A stretch of 64,000 nucleotides of DNA from Paramecium octaurelia (lineage: Eukaryota; Ciliophora; Oligohymenophorea; Peniculida; Parameciidae): positions 62,001-126,000 of the forward strand of contig CAJJDP010000015.1 in NCBI GenBank assembly GCA_905182995.1, given 5' to 3'. Both the position numbers and the translations under genes were made by a program. This document shows, piece by piece, positions 60,869 to 64,000 of this stretch. Below the pieces are notes generated by a model, which searched no databases, was not told where the DNA came from, and saw nothing but the letters and a program-made list of their open reading frames with translations. How positions within the stretch are numbered: the first letter of the stretch is position 1; every line of letters starts with the position of its first letter.

Positions 60869-62979
60869 GTCAATTGTATTAGAAACCTCATTGGGAGATA
60901 TAATTATTGATCTGCACACCCAAGTAAGTTTAGCAGCCAAAAACTTCATAAAACTGTGCAAATCCAAATTTTATAATGGGGCGCTTATTTACAATGTTTA
61001 AAAAGACTACTTGGCATCTATAAAATCTGTAAACCCGCCCACAACAGTTTACAACCAACCCTATTTCGAAGATTAGATCAATCCATTATTAAGGGTATCT
61101 CCTAATAAGTATATTTTAGCATAACCAATATGGAGTTGTAGCCACATCTAATTCCAAACCACATGCAAATAATTCGGATTTTTATATTTTATTGACGCAA
61201 AATGCTCCCTAATTGGATGGCAAGCATACAATATTCGGATAAGTTTAGGAAGGCTTTGAAGTCCTATAACAAATAAATAGAACTCACATAGACGATGATG
61301 GCAGACCACTTTTAAATATCAGAATTAAGCACACTTATATCCTTGATGATCCTTTTGAAGATATCCCCAATATGATCTATCCTTCAAGGTCTCCATCTCC
61401 TAATTATAAGGCTGAAGGAAGAATTGAATATGATGAGAAAGTCTTAATTGAAGAGGATGAAGAATAATTACTATAAAAGACCAAATAGCATCAAGCTAAG
61501 AAAAGAGCTGTTACCTTGGAAATGTTAGGAGATTTACCTGATGCAGATATGAAACCTCCAGAAAATGTATTATATGTGTGCAAATTAAATCCAATTACCG
61601 AAGAAAAGGATTTAGAGGTTATCTTTTCTAAGTTTGGACTTATCAAGAATTGCGAGGTCGTAAGGGACTGGAAAACTGGATCCTCACTTCAATATGCTTT
61701 TATAGAATTTGAAACTATTGCAGCTTGTGAAGAAGCATACATGAAAATGGAAAATGTGATTATTGATGAAAGAAGAATTCACGTTGATTTCTGTTAAAGT
61801 GCTCATTAATAATGGTCATTGTTAAAAAAAGCTTAAAGAAAAAAGAAAGAGCTGAATTTATAAAGGGAATTAGCCTAAAGAAGCAAAAACAAAGATCATA
61901 GTTTTATTGAATCACTTGAACTAAAAAAGGATTATTTTCACACTAAAGCAAATAATGATTTTGTCATTGATTAATAAGAATTACAAAAGTTATAAGAATA
62001 ACAACTGCTATAATTGTAGATGTAATTAGATAGTTAATAAAAAATATAATAACAATCATTATTAAAGTAAGAAAAATAAAAAAAAGAGAAAAAAAATAAA
62101 AAAAAGAGTGCTGAAAAGAAAAATAAAAGACATAGAAGTTCTAGTTAGGGAGAAAGTGATAGTGATAGCTAATCAATCAAAAATAAGAAATAAAAAGATA
62201 AACATAAAAATAAACATAAATCATATGATAGAGAAGAAAAAGATTAGCAAAAAAGAAAAGAAAAAGAAAAACTAAAGGAATTAGAAAAGCAATAGGATTT
62301 GGAAAAATAAAAAGAAGTTTAAAAATAAAAAGAACTTGAAAAATAATAGGAAAAAGAAAGAGAAAAAGAAAAAGAAAGAGAGAGAGAAAAAGAGAAAGAA
62401 AGAGAAAGAGAGAAGGAAAGAGAAAGAGAAAGAGAGAAAGAGAAAGAAAGAGAAAGAGAGAAGGAAAGAGAAAGAAAAAGAGACAGAGAAAGAGAAAAAG
62501 AAAAAGAAAGACTTAGGGAAAAAGAAAAGTAAAGAGAAAAAGATAGAGAAAGAGAAAGAGAGAAAGAAAGAAAAAGGAAAAGAGAAAAAGAGAAGGAGAA
62601 AGAGAAAGAAAAGGAAAAGGAAAAGGAAAAGGAAAAAGAGAAGGAAAAAGGAAAATAAGAAGAATAAAAATTAAAAGAGCGATAATAATCAAAGGATAGT
62701 GGAAAAAATAAATAATCGGAAACTATTCAGGATAATGAAGGTAATCAAAAAGATAATTAAAAACTAAAATAAGATTAAGAAAAATAAAATCAAATATAAT
62801 AAAACAAACCACCTATGAAACAAACTTAAGTATTTATATAATTATATTAAATTTAGAAAAAGAGAAAAAGCAAGTCAAGTTAATCATCGAATGACTCATC
62901 ATCCTCTTCTTCGTCCTCATCATCATCAGATTCAGATTCTTCATCTGAAAGTAGTTCATCATCATCCTCAGATAAATGA
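60869..62979 (+). CDS. PPIL4-like spliceosomal protein with eroded cyclophilin domain
   Basis: PPIL4 is a cyclophilin/RRM protein of the spliceosome. The start ([10 protein letters not shown]...[16 protein letters not shown]) is cyclophilin-like, but the sequence is two bases short between GD and III. Either a 22-nt intron (60878-60899, ending GGGAG) removes the first strand or the gene is frameshifted. The usual Q-x-G-D-P-T-G-T-G-x-G-G loop is absent, so isomerase activity is doubtful. Later cyclophilin parts ([29 protein letters not shown]) follow a 25-nt intron (61095-61119). The RRM ([20 protein letters not shown], then [16 protein letters not shown]) is very well conserved. A Lys/Glu/Arg tail of about 250 residues and a serine-rich end close the protein. 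Confidence 0.85.
62333..62657 (+). repeat. Purine-only K/E/R-coding low-complexity repeat
   Basis: An almost pure A/G stretch of about 325 bp built from GAAAGA and GAAAAA hexamers, encoding alternating charged residues ([10 protein letters not shown]) in the PPIL4-like tail. It stays in one frame. Likely a long charged single helix. It is prone to copy-number change and replication slippage. Confidence 0.9.
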
Positions 62980-63040
62980 GACATTAAGATTTGATTTTAG
63001 ATATTTAAAGCTAATATTAATTTATTTTTCTTTCCTATTA

Positions 63041-64000
63041 ATGGGAGCCTGTGGAGGAAAACAACACAATAATAATAAGCAGATCCAAGATAATCTAATC
63101 TATGAGCCATCTTTGCCTGCTGATAAATAGACTCCAATAGAAAAGCTAAGTTACATCCTAAGTAATCCAATTATACAGTATCTTTAAACTAAAAGGTATA
63201 TTAAGATTTTATTTAGATAAAACTATGATACTCTGATAAATAAATTAGTTTTATAGATGAATATATAAAAAAGTGAATATTTATCTTATATTGAACTATT
63301 AATTGGTCATTTTCAAAAAATTCAAGCTTAATCAAATCCTGTCAAAGACCTTATTTAGTTAGCTATCTCTTTTATGAATTAGGATTTCCTATAATTCATG
63401 AAATTAGAATCATTTTTTTGCGATTCCGATTTGCAACTCCAACTGAAAACTTTGAAATTTTTAATTGACTTATACTTGATTTTAAATATAATAAAGCAGC
63501 AAGAGGAAAAAGATTCTTGGTTTGATGATTATGTAAAAATTTATGAAGAACACAATCATCAAATTTCCTAATAAAATGATCAAACTAATACCTCAATAAA
63601 ATTGCTAAAACATATTTTAAAATCATTCATTGAAAATCTTCAGAAAGCAACCATTAAAATAATTTAGCAGTAAAAACAATAGTAAAATAACGCAATTATT
63701 ATTTTAGACACCTTGTAAAATTAAGTAGTATAAAAGATGATGTAATATCTAAGAGTACCATATAGAGTGAAATAAATGCTATTCATCAGGCAAAGCAATA
63801 AAATTAAAAATACAAAACTCCAATTGAAAAATGATTGTATATTTAATATAAGTTCTGTATAAATAATTTATCCAACATATTCCAAAAATATGAGCTTAGT
63901 TTTAAGCTACCATATTATTTGTGAAAACTGTATTTTTAATTGGTAATGTTCTATTATATCACTAAAATTATAGTTATATTCTTTAAGAAGTCATGATTCC
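63041..64000 (+). CDS. Unknown protein with myristoylation signal (5' part, runs off the window)
   Basis: An uninterrupted frame of 320 codons to the window edge with no TGA. It starts MGACGGKQHNNNK, a strong N-myristoylation signal with an adjacent Cys for palmitoylation. The rest is helical and rich in Ile, Leu, Lys and Gln (SNPVKDLIQLAISFMNQDFLQFM, LKTLKFLIDLYLILNII in parts). The region from about 63700 on is lower in acidic residues and might contain an intron or be past the true end. No domain is recognised. Membrane tethering is the only inference. The gene begins 61 bp after the PPIL4-like stop on the same strand. Confidence 0.6.

Noticed and set aside
62330-62660. Noncoding purine microsatellite
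   Set aside because: It lies in one frame between the RRM and a serine-rich end of the PPIL4-like protein, whose relatives also have charged tails.
1-64000. tRNA, rRNA, CRISPR arrays, transposons, virus-like elements
   Set aside because: Looked for B-box-like tRNA motifs, regular spacer repeats, transposase, reverse transcriptase and capsid-type reading; none was seen.

Overview
The window reads as ciliate macronuclear DNA, most likely Paramecium (aurelia group). It is very A+T-rich. Long reading frames only make sense if TAA and TAG encode glutamine and TGA is the only stop. Frames are interrupted by tiny GT...AG introns, mostly 20-29 nt, and removing them restores conserved protein families. 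Genes are packed tightly on both strands. There is no bacterial signature, no tRNA or rRNA, no CRISPR array and no recognisable transposon or virus-like element. All gene models were made by hand translation. Starts, stops and most introns were checked for frame consistency, but some internal junctions remain uncertain and are flagged.

Region 1-14 kb: the 3' end of an unknown gene, a MORN-repeat protein, a C2H2-type zinc-finger protein, a trichocyst matrix protein (secretory core), two unknown proteins flanking a gamma-tubulin complex component 4 (GCP4) that carries an unexpected jelly-roll-like insert, a large ciliate membrane-protein family member, a Siva-like cysteine-rich protein and a SAXO axonemal microtubule protein.

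Region 14-24 kb: a RING/B-box protein with a leucine-rich tail, ribosomal protein uS9, a 54-residue small protein, CFAP53, splicing factor PRPF31 and a NEK-type kinase, followed by about 1.15 kb without a gene.

Region 24-33 kb: one gene for a secreted protein of about 2,795 residues, with an acidic low-complexity linker and ten tandem LamG/concanavalin-like repeats. This is the most striking object in the window.

Region 33-45 kb: a Q-rich protein, a 1,278-residue zinc-hairpin plus vWA protein, a CDC20/CDH1 APC activator, a probable gene relic, an LC8 dynein light chain, a membrane PAS protein with a leucine-rich tail related to that of the RING protein, an unknown basic protein and a catalytically dead rhomboid.

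Region 45-64 kb: a WD40 protein, an RRM/zinc-knuckle/RS splicing factor, TDP1, COX17, an unknown 106-residue ORF, a CEP95-like centrosomal protein, a MYND zinc finger fused to a kinase, an AMACR-type CoA racemase, PIG-O, an uncertain membrane protein, a monoacylglycerol-lipase-like hydrolase, a PPIL4-like protein with a degraded cyclophilin domain, and the start of an unknown myristoylated protein.

Themes are cilia and basal bodies (GCP4, SAXO, CFAP53, LC8, CEP95, NEK), regulated secretion (trichocyst protein, the giant repeat protein) and splicing (PRPF31, SR-type factor, PPIL4). Adjacent genes show no operon logic. Several divergent pairs are separated by only 22-55 bp.
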